Shown here: one piece after another, positions 17,115-25,753 of the stretch | Layout of the letters: the number at the start of each line of letters is the position of its first letter | How positions within the stretch are numbered: the first letter of the stretch is position 1 | Assembly (NCBI RefSeq): GCF_005887095.1 | Contig: NZ_PNCI01000004.1 | Coordinates: forward strand, 1 to 64,000 | Source of the DNA: Pseudoalteromonas rubra | Lineage (GTDB): Bacteria; Pseudomonadota; Gammaproteobacteria; Enterobacterales; Alteromonadaceae | DNA length: 64,000 bases | Reading direction: 5' to 3' | Notes under the pieces: generated by a model | What the model saw: the letters and a program-made list of their open reading frames with translations, nothing else | Told to the model about the DNA's origin: nothing | The model's database searches: none | Made by a program: the position numbers and the translations under genes

Positions 17115-18695
17115 TTACTGTTCTGGTAACGATTTAGCTGTAAGCCGCAAATTATGGAAATCAAAACTGAAATCCGTGATATCCGGGTTTACCCAGGACA
17201 TACTTGCCGCCTCAACCTGTTGCGATGGGGACAAGGTAAAGTGAATATAGGCATCTGCCTCCAGCATAGGTTGTTGCCACTTAACAACAAAGGTATTCCC
17301 CGTATGATGGACCAACTTTCCTTTGAGCATCGCAGTGTGGGTAAAATCGATATACAACTGACCATCCAGCTCTTCAACAATGACATCACCATACCAGGGA
17401 CTGCTCAGGGTGCCTGTATACACCTGATTGGCCAGTGCCGGTTGCGGGTTGTCAACTTTTACTACACCCGCCTCACTATAAGCTTCCTCGCGCTTTGCGT
17501 AATAACGCTCTGCGGTTTCTTTTACCCAGTCTCTGTCTGGCAAGCCGAGTGCGTCTTCAAATACCTCATTGATGATGGCGGTCAGGGCCGGGTAAACCTG
17601 CTGATTTGATAACACCACCACACCCAGCTCTTTGCCCGGTATCATCGCTACCTGGGAAACCATGCCCAGGATCCCGCCGCCATGACCCACTTTCTTATGG
17701 CCAAAATAATCTTCAATGGCCCAGCCCAGGCCATAGCCTCTGAATTGTTGCTGGTAGTATTTTTTACCCTCTTTACTGGGCTTACGCATAATATGAGGCA
17801 ACCACATCTGGGTTTGCTGTTCACTACTGAACAAGCGTTTACCTTCAGGTGTTTGTCCTTGTGATAACTGGGTCAGTAACCAGCGGCTCATGTCATTTGC
17901 GCTGGAGGCAATGGCGCCTGCACCACGGAAGTCCTCCAGATAATCGATGAAGAATGGCGTAAGTTGGTCATCCCAGTAAATGCTGCCCGTGGCCCAGTTG
18001 GTGTTTTGTGCCGGTATCCGTGAAAATCCGGCTTTAGAGGTATTCATGCCCAAAGGCTTAAACAGTCGCTGTTCAACAAATGTACGCCAATCCTGGCCGC
18101 TCACCCGATGCACAACCTCACCCGCTACGACAAACATCAGGTTATTGTAGGCATATTCACTGCGAAAACTGCTGCTTGTCGGTAAATGCGCAATACCATT
18201 AAGCAGATCTGACATGGATTTGTCTGTGTCCGGCCAAATCATCAAATCGCCGGATCCTTTCCCCAACCCGCTGCGATGACTCAGTAAGTCGCGGATGGTC
18301 ATCTCACGCGTTGCATAGGGGTCAGCCAGACGAAACTCCGGGATATGATTAATCACTCTGTCATCCCAGTTCAGCTTGCCCTCATCCACCAGCATAGCCA
18401 AAGCCGCAGCAGTAAAAGCCTTACTGTTCGAGGCAATGCCGAACAAGGTATCCGCGTCTACCTTATCCCGATGTGCAACATGGCGCACTCCAAACCCCTT
18501 AGCCAGTACCACCTCTGAACGCTCAACCACTGCCAGTGCGATACCCGGAATGTTAAATGTCTCCATCGCTTCGACGACCGCTCGTTCCACCTCTGCGACA
18601 TTGACTTTAGAATTGACCTGCCCGGCCAATGCCGGGGTTTGCATAACAGTCAATAGTGCTGCGGCGATAAGGCCTCTGCCAAATTGGTACTTCAT
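17115..18695 (-). CDS. Exported beta-lactamase-family serine hydrolase
   Basis: This 526-residue protein has a Sec signal peptide (MKYQFGRGLIAAALLTVMQTP, with likely cleavage after ALA near residue 24). The catalytic domain has the class C/DD-peptidase-like SxxK (IASNSKAFT, about residues 88-96), YxN (YAYNN, about 180-184) and a KVGHGGGILG segment in place of KTG. The C-terminal about 110 residues form a beta-rich domain like DUF3471. Members include esterases, D-aminopeptidases and beta-lactamase-like proteins, so a specific substrate or resistance role is not supported. It is the last of four tightly spaced minus-strand genes. Confidence 0.88.
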   Translation of the reverse strand: MKYQFGRGLIAAALLTVMQTPALAGQVNSKVNVAEVERAVVEAMETFNIPGIALAVVERSEVVLAKGFGVRHVAHRDKVDADTLFGIASNSKAFTAAALAMLVDEGKLNWDDRVINHIPEFRLADPYATREMTIRDLLSHRSGLGKGSGDLMIWPDTDKSMSDLLNGIAHLPTSSSFRSEYAYNNLMFVVAGEVVHRVSGQDWRTFVEQRLFKPLGMNTSKAGFSRIPAQNTNWATGSIYWDDQLTPFFIDYLEDFRGAGAIASSANDMSRWLLTQLSQGQTPEGKRLFSSEQQTQMWLPHIMRKPSKEGKKYYQQQFRGYGLGWAIEDYFGHKKVGHGGGILGMVSQVAMIPGKELGVVVLSNQQVYPALTAIINEVFEDALGLPDRDWVKETAERYYAKREEAYSEAGVVKVDNPQPALANQVYTGTLSSPWYGDVIVEELDGQLYIDFTHTAMLKGKLVHHTGNTFVVKWQQPMLEADAYIHFTLSPSQQVEAASMSWVNPDITDFSFDFHNLRLTAKSLPEQ

Positions 18696-18710
18696 TTTTA
18701 TTTTTCTTCC

Positions 18711-19211
18711 TTATTGATAAATAGACAACTCCCGCTGGGCCCTGTGATAGTCCAAATCCAGGATACAAGGCTGTCTGGATAACAGCTGCTGATATGATGC
18801 GGGAAACTGATGATATTGAACACCCCGAAGCACATGTTCCAGATACCAGGAAAACGGCAACAGGTCGTTGTGAAATTGTTGAGTAAGGTAGCAGTGCGCG
18901 GTGGTCTGAGTGCCACATTGACGGATCACATCAACACACTGACGCACATAACCCGCTCCTTCTATGCTATCAAGCATCGACACTTCTTGTTCGGTCAGCG
19001 CATACAGTACACCATGGACACAAGCGTCACCGCTGTTATCCGGTTCAATGGAGCACTTTGCAGAGCCGTCCTGACCCCGATGACGAAAACCTAAGGTATA
19101 ACCAGGTAACCAGGCTGTGCCGAGTAACCTGGCGTGGGGCAAACGCGCTTGCAGGCGCGCAGGTGTTAAGTTTGAACCAAAAGCAAAATTTAGTATTTCT
19201 CTTGCTGCCAT
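18711..19211 (-). CDS. Gamma-glutamylcyclotransferase-like protein
   Basis: This 166-residue protein starts MAAREILNFAFGSNL. FAFGSNL is the nucleotide-binding-like loop motif (Y/F-G-S-N) that defines the gamma-glutamylcyclotransferase fold. A candidate catalytic Glu lies in LDSIEGAGYVR (about residue 88), and the typical VHGVLYALTEQE segment precedes it. Family members release 5-oxoproline from gamma-glutamyl peptides or amines. The ends are close to both neighbours: 14 bases after the LysE gene and 15 bases before the serine hydrolase, so one transcript is likely. Confidence 0.82.
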   Translation of the reverse strand: MAAREILNFAFGSNLTPARLQARLPHARLLGTAWLPGYTLGFRHRGQDGSAKCSIEPDNSGDACVHGVLYALTEQEVSMLDSIEGAGYVRQCVDVIRQCGTQTTAHCYLTQQFHNDLLPFSWYLEHVLRGVQYHQFPASYQQLLSRQPCILDLDYHRAQRELSIYQ

Positions 19212-19225
19212 ACGAACTCCCGGCG

Positions 19226-19849
19226 TTAAATAACCAATCTAAGTGCCAGCAAAAGTAAAACCACCCCTATTGCGCGATCAAACCAGTGTCCGGCACGCTG
19301 AAAAAAACCACGGACCGCGGCTTTACTCAACACCAGCGACAGCGATGAAAACCATAACCAGGTTGCAACAGCCATATATAATCCGTAGAAAAGTTGTACG
19401 GACTGTGGCGTGTCGGGATCTATCACCAGGGTAAACAAGGAGAGAAAAAATAAGGTGGCTTTGGGGTTCAAGGCGTTAACCAAAAATCCGCGACGAAGTG
19501 CCGAAAACGTGCTTTCCTGCACAAGCTGAGCGGCATCACTGTGCGGCGAAACCGGCGCAGCAGTTGCTCGCAATGCTTGAACTCCCATGTAGGCTAGGTA
19601 TGCGCCTGCTATATATTTGAAAGCATTAAATAACTCGGGAGACTGGGAGAGCAACAGCGCAACGCCCAGCAAACAATAGGTGACATGTACCAGGATCCCA
19701 AGGCCTACACCCGCACTGGTCATTAATGCATTACGGCGACCAAAGCTGATGCTCTGTTTCAACACTATCGCAAAATCGGGTCCGGGGCTGGCCACCGCAA
19801 AAAAATGGGCCAGCGCAATCAAAATAAATTCATCCAGGTAAGGCGACAC
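19226..19849 (-). CDS. LysE/RhtB family amino acid exporter
   Basis: This 207-residue membrane protein has about six hydrophobic segments. The N-terminal family motif is present (ALAHFFAVASPGPDFAIVLKQS, with SPGPDF at about residues 21-26). GRRNALMTSAGVGLG and the later LNPKATLFFLSLF are also typical of LysE/RhtB exporters. It should export an amino acid or derivative across the inner membrane; the substrate is unknown. Its first 20 bases overlap the end of the upstream gene, which indicates translational coupling. The downstream cyclotransferase gene may point to amino acid or gamma-glutamyl metabolism. Confidence 0.9.
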   Translation of the reverse strand: MSPYLDEFILIALAHFFAVASPGPDFAIVLKQSISFGRRNALMTSAGVGLGILVHVTYCLLGVALLLSQSPELFNAFKYIAGAYLAYMGVQALRATAAPVSPHSDAAQLVQESTFSALRRGFLVNALNPKATLFFLSLFTLVIDPDTPQSVQLFYGLYMAVATWLWFSSLSLVLSKAAVRGFFQRAGHWFDRAIGVVLLLLALRLVI

Positions 19850-20627
19850 GACTGCGCTCCTCGAGTGCCAGTAAAACCGGATCAGGAGATGATTTTATGA
19901 TCCCCTGCAACTGTTTCCGGGCTTTCTTATAGAGGCTTCTTAAATGCGGCTTCAGGTGTTTGGCCCCATTATATTCTGGTTTAAAGTAGCACACGAGCGC
20001 GTGGACAAATATGGTTTCGGCTTCACTGAGCGCAGCCTGACGATTCGCATAGGCGTTGTAACAAGAGCCACACCCTCCCCTGAAATGATAAGCACTGTTG
20101 CTCAGCATGACCCCAAACCCCATATAAATAGCCAACACATCTGCAGCAACAGGCAGATGCGCCTCGCCGCCAGGCGGTAACTTGCCAACCCGGTGGATTA
20201 AGATCATAGCCAAAGTGCCAGCCAGGCTCGCAACCATATCCTGAGGCTGATTAATTTGATTAGGGTTATACGACATTGCAATCGGCACAGCCGGTGGCTG
20301 AGATACGCAAACCTGCTCACCACGAAGTCCACCCGTTAAGCTAAACTGTGGAAAAGCTTGCTGCATCGGCATTTGCTGCGGTGACAGCAAGGAAATTGGC
20401 CAATGCTGCAACCCGGCATAGTCTCGCACCCGATTAAACACGGTCTGTGCCATCTGCTCAACACTGTTAACCTGATCAGGGAAATCTTTCACTGTAGGCT
20501 CAACAATTCGCGTATGAGTTAGAAAAAAATCAACATCAAAGTGCTCCACTGCCCAGCCAAACAATGTAATCAACTGCTGAGCCTGTGCCTCTTCCAGTAG
20601 TGGTTTAGATTTAAATATCGCCAGCAT
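19830..20627 (-). CDS. Conserved hypothetical protein with CGSC motif
   Basis: I do not recognise a named family for this 265-residue protein. There is no signal peptide. Moderately hydrophobic helices occur around residues 140-185 (AGTLAMILIHRVG, VAADVLAIYMGFGVML), followed by FRGGCGSCYNAYANRQAALSE (about 188-208). A Cys-x-x-Cys next to Tyr, Asn and Glu residues suggests a metal or redox site. The C-terminal part is basic and helical (RSLYKKARKQLQ). It is the first gene of a four-gene minus-strand run and overlaps the LysE exporter gene by 20 bases, so the two probably act together. Confidence 0.7.
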   Translation of the reverse strand: MLAIFKSKPLLEEAQAQQLITLFGWAVEHFDVDFFLTHTRIVEPTVKDFPDQVNSVEQMAQTVFNRVRDYAGLQHWPISLLSPQQMPMQQAFPQFSLTGGLRGEQVCVSQPPAVPIAMSYNPNQINQPQDMVASLAGTLAMILIHRVGKLPPGGEAHLPVAADVLAIYMGFGVMLSNSAYHFRGGCGSCYNAYANRQAALSEAETIFVHALVCYFKPEYNGAKHLKPHLRSLYKKARKQLQGIIKSSPDPVLLALEERSRVALPG

Positions 20628-20718
20628 TCTATCCTGTTATCCCTATACAAGCCTGTCCGATCAAGGGCGCCTATCTGCGCCATGAATCACTTGGCATTGT
20701 AAGAAAAGGTTTTTATCA

Positions 20719-20737
20719 TATCGCCATATTAGCGATA
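20719..20737. repeat. Inverted repeat in the divergent 20628-20753 region
   Basis: TATCGC (20719-20724) and GCGATA (20732-20737) are separated by 7 bases, between the hypothetical gene at 20627 (minus) and the isomerase gene at 20754 (plus). It could be an operator; no regulator is suggested. Confidence 0.3.
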
Positions 20738-20753
20738 AATACCCTGTGATACC

Positions 20754-21086
20754 ATGCCCCATCTGATCATTGAACATTCTGCAAACTTAGATATACCTGT
20801 CAGTCAACTCGTTAAGGCCGTCCATCAAGGCGCCGAAGGTACTCAACTATTTGATCCTTCATCGATAAAGACACGGGCAATTGCCTACAGTGAGTATCAA
20901 CTTGGTGGGGAGCGTCAGGGCTTTATTCATGTCCAGGCGCACATTATTTCAGGAAGAACCCTGACACAAAAACAGCAGCTGAGTGATGCATTACTCAGCG
21001 CCCTGCGCTTACTGATACAAGACCAGCAGATAAACCTCAGTGTACACCCCTATGATTTGGACCCTGAGATCTACCGCAAGAACTGA
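20754..21086 (+). CDS. 5-carboxymethyl-2-hydroxymuconate isomerase-like protein
   Basis: This 110-residue protein begins MPHLIIEHSANLDIP. After Met removal this would expose the N-terminal Pro used by the tautomerase superfamily, and it matches the MPHxIxE start of CHMI (HpaF). Further similarity is visible in the AIAYSEYQLGG and FIHVQAHIISGR segments. The classical enzyme isomerises a homoprotocatechuate intermediate, but no other aromatic-degradation gene is nearby, so the true substrate may differ. Between it and rsuA are 84 bases with a hairpin. Confidence 0.82.
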   Translation: MPHLIIEHSANLDIPVSQLVKAVHQGAEGTQLFDPSSIKTRAIAYSEYQLGGERQGFIHVQAHIISGRTLTQKQQLSDALLSALRLLIQDQQINLSVHPYDLDPEIYRKN

Positions 21087-21124
21087 CGTATAATAAAACC
21101 AGACTCAGAGCTGACTTCAGTTTA

Positions 21125-21143
21125 CCCGCACTGACCGTGCGGG
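21125..21143 (+). promoter_or_regulatory. Hairpin in the rsuA leader
   Basis: CCCGCAC (21125-21131), loop TGACC and GTGCGGG (21137-21143) form a perfect 7-bp G+C-rich stem. It lies 27 bases before the rsuA start and lacks a T-run, so it is more likely a weak terminator for the upstream gene or a leader structure than a strong terminator. A TATAAT-like hexamer occurs at 21089-21094. Confidence 0.45.
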
Positions 21144-21170
21144 CCACATTTACTTAACAGAGCCATTATT

Positions 21171-21881
21171 ATGAAATTCCCCTGCCGTTTAGATAAGTTT
21201 GTCAGTCACATTCGTGAATTGCCACGCAGTCAAGTCAAAATAGGGATCAAGAAAGGCCTCGTCGTCGTCAACGGCGAAGTGATTAGCAAAGCAGATCATG
21301 CTATTGCCCAGGATGATCATGTAGAATGGGACAACACACCACTTGCTTATTTGGGTAAACGCTACTTTATGCTGAATAAACCCAGTGGTTATGTATGTGC
21401 CAATCAGGACGACCTGCACCCAACCGTTTTTGAACTTTTGGACGAGCCCAACTTAAAAGATTTTCATGTTGCAGGCAGACTGGACCTGGATACCACAGGG
21501 CTTGTTTTAATCACCAATGACGGCGACTGGTCACATCAAATTACCTCGCCCAAAAAGCAAAAGTACAAAACTTACCTGGTTGAGACACAGGAGCAACTCA
21601 CAGAAGATGCACTCGAGCAATTACGTCAGGGTGTCGCACTGCACAACGAAAAAAACCTCACCCAGCCCGCCATAGCGGAGCAGCTGGATAAGTATGCGCT
21701 ACGCTTATCGATCTGCGAGGGGAAGTATCACCAGGTAAAACGCATGCTGGCTGCGGTGGGTAATAAGGTTGTTGAGCTACACCGGGAAAATGTAGCTGGT
21801 ATCGAGCTGGATCCACACCTGGCCCCAGGAGAGTATCGCTTACTTGACGATGATGAGATTAACATAATTAATGCAAGGTAA
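21171..21881 (+). CDS. rsuA: 16S rRNA pseudouridine(516) synthase RsuA
   Basis: This 236-residue protein aligns along its whole length with E. coli RsuA as I recall it (231 residues). An N-terminal S4 RNA-binding domain (RLDKFVSHIRELPRSQVKIGIKKG, about residues 6-50) is followed by the catalytic domain with RYFMLNKPSGYVC, HPTVFELLDEP and AGRLDLDTTGLVLITNDG. In that last motif the Asp of RLDLDTTG is the catalytic nucleophile. The C-terminus has EGKYHQVKRMLAAVGNKVVELHRE and LAPGEYR. The sequence distinguishes it from the related RluE and RluB families. Confidence 0.92.
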   Translation: MKFPCRLDKFVSHIRELPRSQVKIGIKKGLVVVNGEVISKADHAIAQDDHVEWDNTPLAYLGKRYFMLNKPSGYVCANQDDLHPTVFELLDEPNLKDFHVAGRLDLDTTGLVLITNDGDWSHQITSPKKQKYKTYLVETQEQLTEDALEQLRQGVALHNEKNLTQPAIAEQLDKYALRLSICEGKYHQVKRMLAAVGNKVVELHRENVAGIELDPHLAPGEYRLLDDDEINIINAR

Positions 21882-22007
21882 AACGCTATCATGCCCCATA
21901 ATGAGGAAAAATCATCTAAAAAACAGCGAACAATGATGTTTTTCAGCTTTTCACAATACGGAATTCGTGTTAAATCATAAAGTCAGGTTCTGCTACAGGG
22001 GCATCAC

Positions 22008-23639
22008 GTGTTTTCATCACTTACGTTAAGAACAAAAATCATTTTATTTGCAGCCTCAATCTTTGTCGCGCTCATTTTGGTGGCAATCGTAGGGCTGCAA
22101 TCTCTCAGGCATGCGAGCGAAACGGATAATATTGCTCGTATCAACCAGCTGATGAAAAGCACGGCAAACATTGTGCAACAGTTCGAAGGGTTTGTACGCA
22201 GCGGAGCATTAACTGAAGAACAAGCCAAAACCCTGGCATCGCAAATCCTGAGGGAAAATAAATACCACGATTCTGAATATGTCTACGTGGTAGATAATAA
22301 GCTCAACTTTATCGCTGCCCCCCACGACCCACATTTACATGACACCAGCTTTAACGATTTCAAGGACGCCAATGGCAACAGTATTGGCCGCATGGTTGAA
22401 CGTCTGGTTGGCTCACAAACCAATCGTATCATTACCTATAACTGGACATCTGAGCGCAACGGCACCATTGCAGCCATGACCTCAGTGGTGCAAAAAACGC
22501 CTTTGTTTGGTTGGTATGTTGGCACCGGGATCAGCTACCAGGAAGTCGACGAACGCTATTGGGATACCGCCAGCTGGCTTGCCTCCCTGTCACTTTTGAT
22601 AGCCGTTGTGCTCACTTTTGCTTTGACGCGGTTCGGGTTGTCACTGTCCAATAAATTGGGCGCCGAGCTGGACGATGTACTGGATATTGTTCAGGAAGTC
22701 TCTCGTGGTAACCTGACTTCAGAGATACGCAGCGACAACGCCAAACCAGACAGCATTCTGGCCGGTATGGAATATATGCAAGAAGGACTAAAAGGCGTGG
22801 TTGGCGGGCTTAAATCGGTCAGTGATTCACTGAATGAGCAAAGCCATAATGGCGAGAAACGCTCTAACGAATTAGAATCTCTCACCCGCAGCCTGAGTGA
22901 AGAAACCCAAATGGTCGCATCAGCCATTACCGAGCTCACCGCTTCTGCACAAACCGTTGTGGAACATGCCGAGCAGGCGGCTGACTCTGTGCAACAAGCG
23001 GAAAGCCAGGGACAAAGTGCTGACAAGCTGACCACCAAAGCATCAGAGGCCATTGCACTGCTGGAGCAACAGATTGACAGTGCAGGCAACAACATTCAGG
23101 TGCTTGATGAAGAAGTGAAAAACATTGCGAACGTACTGAGTGTGATCCAAAGCATTGCCGAGCAAACCAACTTGCTGGCACTCAATGCGGCCATTGAAGC
23201 TGCGCGTGCAGGCGAACAAGGTCGCGGCTTCGCGGTTGTTGCTGACGAGGTAAGACAACTGGCTCAACGGACACAGAGCAGCACAGAGGAAATTCATACC
23301 ATGATCGGCAACCTTCAGTCGGCGACACAAGAAGCAAAGGCGTCGGTCACACTCAGTATTGCCACCAGTGAAAAAACCGTCACAATGTCCGGCGAAGCAA
23401 GTGAAGCGCTCAAACGTGTTGCCGAATCGCTCAGTGCAATATCTCATATGAGCTTTCAGATTGCACAGGCAGCCAAAGAGCAGCTTGCTGCTGGGGAAGA
23501 CACAGCCCACCGAGTAGTAACCATATCTGATACTGCCAGTCAGACAGCCCAGGTGTCTCACCACGCACACCAGGCAACCGACAGTATTACGGCATTGACA
23601 CACCAACTGGAAAAAGAAATGGCAAAATTCAAAGTTTAG
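22008..23639 (+). CDS. Methyl-accepting chemotaxis protein with periplasmic Cache domain
   Basis: This 543-residue receptor starts with GTG at 22008. A first membrane helix (about residues 8-30) leads to a periplasmic domain of about 155 residues. There [21 protein letters not shown] and [18 protein letters not shown] are typical of single-Cache ligand sensors. A second helix (about 186-208) is followed by a HAMP-like region and a long cytoplasmic coiled coil with the signalling tip [32 protein letters not shown] (about 385-415). It should feed the chemotaxis kinase CheA; the ligand is unknown. No chemotaxis operon is adjacent, and 343 non-coding bases follow. Confidence 0.95.
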   Translation: MFSSLTLRTKIILFAASIFVALILVAIVGLQSLRHASETDNIARINQLMKSTANIVQQFEGFVRSGALTEEQAKTLASQILRENKYHDSEYVYVVDNKLNFIAAPHDPHLHDTSFNDFKDANGNSIGRMVERLVGSQTNRIITYNWTSERNGTIAAMTSVVQKTPLFGWYVGTGISYQEVDERYWDTASWLASLSLLIAVVLTFALTRFGLSLSNKLGAELDDVLDIVQEVSRGNLTSEIRSDNAKPDSILAGMEYMQEGLKGVVGGLKSVSDSLNEQSHNGEKRSNELESLTRSLSEETQMVASAITELTASAQTVVEHAEQAADSVQQAESQGQSADKLTTKASEAIALLEQQIDSAGNNIQVLDEEVKNIANVLSVIQSIAEQTNLLALNAAIEAARAGEQGRGFAVVADEVRQLAQRTQSSTEEIHTMIGNLQSATQEAKASVTLSIATSEKTVTMSGEASEALKRVAESLSAISHMSFQIAQAAKEQLAAGEDTAHRVVTISDTASQTAQVSHHAHQATDSITALTHQLEKEMAKFKV

Positions 23640-23982
23640 TTGGACTAGTTAATGTTCAGATTTTCAAGAAGAAAAAGTGAAACAAACAACAAAATTAACA
23701 AATAATTAAAATTATATGAAAAATTTCATTTCACTTTTCTGGACTAGGTGGTAAATTTATTAACCAGAGCTTAATAGACCTTATGTTGTGCTATATGAAA
23801 TAAATCATATATGATAGGTCTTAAAGCACACCCTGTTCATCTGAATTACGTTTGCCAAGCCAACACGTAATCTCCCGATGAATGAGCAAAGGCGGAAGCT
23901 GTGCCTATACTCAATAACCTGACTAGCCAGTTATTGTAGTCGTTTTGGTTAGGCAAACAACAATGACATAAGGAACATCAAT
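23640..23982 (+). promoter_or_regulatory. 343-base A+T-rich intergenic region with two dyads upstream of the peptide gene
   Basis: This gap is clearly A+T-rich in its first half (23660-23760). It holds two dyads. TATATGA (23792-23798) and TCATATA (23805-23811) are 6 bases apart, and the second half lies within the 10-base palindrome TCATATATGA at 23805-23814. CAATAAC (23912-23918) and GTTATTG (23930-23936) are 11 bases apart. Both suit regulator binding sites. AAGGA at 23970-23974 is the ribosome-binding site of the peptide gene. I see no convincing -35/-10 pair and no hidden gene. Confidence 0.45.
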
Positions 23983-24105
23983 ATGAAAACTCTTTCATTT
24001 ACTGATTGCCAAAAAGTCGCTGCCGGTTCCAGTGTGTTACACCCTGTTAGACCCGATGCCCAACAATATACTCTCAAATCTGAAGCTACACGTAGTTCGA
24101 CATGA
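23983..24105 (+). CDS. 40-residue peptide with double-glycine-type leader (candidate secreted or modified peptide)
   Basis: A strong AAGGA lies 8 bases before the ATG. The product begins MKTLSFTDCQKVAAG and continues for 25 more residues (SSVLHPVRPDAQQY...). Residues 4-15 fit the spacing of bacteriocin-type double-glycine leaders: Leu at -12, Ser at -11, acidic Asp at -8, Val at -4, and Ala-Gly at -2/-1. Cleavage after Gly15 would give a 25-residue polar core containing His, two Pro and several Ser/Thr. The stop overlaps the next ATG (ATGA, 24102-24105), so it is translationally coupled to a membrane protein. I know no named family. It could instead be a non-secreted leader peptide. Confidence 0.62.
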   Translation: MKTLSFTDCQKVAAGSSVLHPVRPDAQQYTLKSEATRSST

Positions 24106-24722
24106 CAAAGGATTTATCGATTAAAGACCTACTACTACCATACGTCGTGATGGTAGTAGTCATTTTTATTATGCAGGATGCCACTTATGTGTTCATCCTC
24201 TCCTGTATTGCGATCATCTCTCTGGTTTTTTTGATTGGACTGCGGATCAAAGACATTAATATTTGCGTACTCGCAATGATGAACTTGTCATCCATTCTTA
24301 TCGAAAACCTGCTGTTTTCCACTGGCTTAATTAGCCTATATTCAGACGAAGAAAACCGCCTGCTGCAAAACAGTATTATATTCGGCCTCTCGATGGTCAG
24401 AGAGTTATTAATTTTGGTGCTACTGACTTACCGTATTGAAATCACCAAGTCGCTTTTTCCTAAACACCAAATCCGTGCCACATTTGCTGACAGTATGATG
24501 CCCTGGCTCTATCTGATAGGCGCAGCTATCAGCTTCTTCGCGCTGATAGAAAACTATTTCCGAAACGCGAAAGGCTACGACATTACCTTTTTCTTCTATG
24601 CATTTGAAATTACTGGCTACCTAATATTTTCAACCATATGTGCGATGCTGGTTGCACTGACCGTGATCTCGTATAAAGAAGCCTATGAATTGAAAGTACC
24701 GACCATTAAAAAGCGGGGTTAG
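24102..24722 (+). CDS. Uncharacterised six-helix membrane protein coupled to the peptide gene
   Basis: This 206-residue protein is mostly hydrophobic, with about six membrane segments (near residues 10-25, 28-47, 52-75, 88-110, 130-150 and 160-190). Short charged loops separate them, and the C-terminus is basic (VPTIKKRG). A Glu lies inside the third segment (LSSILIENLLF) and another in the fourth (MVRELLILVLL). No ATP-binding, protease or CAAX-protease motif (EExxxR) is seen, so it is not a typical leader peptidase or ABC exporter. The ATGA overlap with the peptide gene suggests immunity, receptor or processing functions for that peptide, which is an inference. I do not recognise a family. 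Confidence 0.75.
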   Translation: MTKDLSIKDLLLPYVVMVVVIFIMQDATYVFILSCIAIISLVFLIGLRIKDINICVLAMMNLSSILIENLLFSTGLISLYSDEENRLLQNSIIFGLSMVRELLILVLLTYRIEITKSLFPKHQIRATFADSMMPWLYLIGAAISFFALIENYFRNAKGYDITFFFYAFEITGYLIFSTICAMLVALTVISYKEAYELKVPTIKKRG

Positions 24723-24730
24723 CATTCTAT

Positions 24731-24764
24731 AGACAAGCCTGCCTGGTTCAGCGCCGGTTTGTCT
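24731..24764 (+). terminator. Possible weak terminator after the peptide/membrane-protein pair
   Basis: AGACAAGCC (24731-24739) can pair with GGTTTGTCT (24756-24764) over 9 positions with one G-T pair, leaving a 16-base loop. It begins 8 bases after the membrane protein stop. No T-run follows on the plus strand, so the call is weak. Confidence 0.33.
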
Positions 24765-24840
24765 TAAAAACTGTCAGTGTATTGATGTATGGCCTTTACC
24801 GTGCGTTTTCGTCACCTCAATACACCTTTGCAGGCGGTCT

Positions 24841-25632
24841 TCAGTCGCTGTAAAAATATGGGTTATCCAGATAAATAGGGCGCGCTGTGCTCAAAAAGGA
24901 CAGATCAAAATAGTGCGCCAAAAGCGTTTCATACTGGCCACTTTCTTTCAGGCGCGATAACCCCAGCGCCAGCTTCTCCGCCAGCTCAGGCTTTTGCTTG
25001 TTCACAAAAAAATAGAAATGTGCCGGGTAAGACAAGTAAAACTGCGGTAGCTTTATCAAGTCATCAGAGGCTTGTGCCGCCAGCTCAGAGTCGATTTCTA
25101 TCACTGAGCGAGGAAAATAGTCGGCCTTCTGAGCCGTAATTAAATCGAACATAGCCTGATAATTTACAATCGGCCTGACTTTTAAGCCATTGGCCGCCAG
25201 TATCTTAGTGTCTGGCCAGTCATGGCCTTGCACAGCCACCAATTTAGCCAGCTCAGCTTTGTCCTTCAGGGCTTGAAATCGTGCTAACTGTGCCCGATTA
25301 ACCAGCAATGCCCGTTTCCCTATCAAACCGTCAAAGAGTGGAAACTTGACCGCGATGGCCAGCTTTTCCCGTGCCGGGCTGGACATACTCCAGTGTAAAT
25401 CAACTTCCCCTTTGCTCAGCGCCAGAAGCGTTCTTTGCTGATGAGGATGGACCTTGACGTGTTGAATATCCACCGGGTATTCAGCGGCTTTTAAAGATAA
25501 GTCGAGCAGTTCGTAGAGGAACAAGTCGCGGTCGTACAGCGGCCGCATCTCTTTTGCAACATATATGGTTGACTTAGCTTCGGCAACGACCCCAAGCAGG
25601 AATAGCATCAGATAAACATACCATTTTACCAT
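24841..25632 (-). CDS. Periplasmic solute-binding protein (family 3-like)
   Basis: This 263-residue protein has a signal peptide (MVKWYVYLMLFLLGVVAEAKS). The mature part resembles family 3 solute-binding proteins: MRPLYDRDLFLYELLDLSLK near the start, a SKGEVDLHWSMSSPAREKLAIAVKFPLFDG segment (about residues 74-103), and a C-terminal half with ELAEKLALGLSRLKESGQYETLLAHYF. No transporter genes are adjacent. Many such orphan proteins in Alteromonadales serve as sensors or have unknown ligands. The next gene on the same strand upstream encodes an EAL-GGDEF protein, 121 bases away. Confidence 0.8.
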   Translation of the reverse strand: MVKWYVYLMLFLLGVVAEAKSTIYVAKEMRPLYDRDLFLYELLDLSLKAAEYPVDIQHVKVHPHQQRTLLALSKGEVDLHWSMSSPAREKLAIAVKFPLFDGLIGKRALLVNRAQLARFQALKDKAELAKLVAVQGHDWPDTKILAANGLKVRPIVNYQAMFDLITAQKADYFPRSVIEIDSELAAQASDDLIKLPQFYLSYPAHFYFFVNKQKPELAEKLALGLSRLKESGQYETLLAHYFDLSFLSTARPIYLDNPYFYSD

Positions 25633-25753
25633 ACACCACCTAATTCACATTGAATTGTCCGCCCTGCACATTGCATCTCAGGCGCTAACGTTGGTGACTT
25701 TCAAACTACACCCTAGCGTGCTTAACTGCAACAATACTCGAGTGAAGTTGGTA

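Noticed and set aside
17115..18695. Antibiotic-resistance beta-lactamase
   Set aside because: The protein has the SxxK/YxN fold signature, but its HGG motif and DUF3471-like tail fit the broad esterase/peptidase group. There is no basis for a resistance claim.
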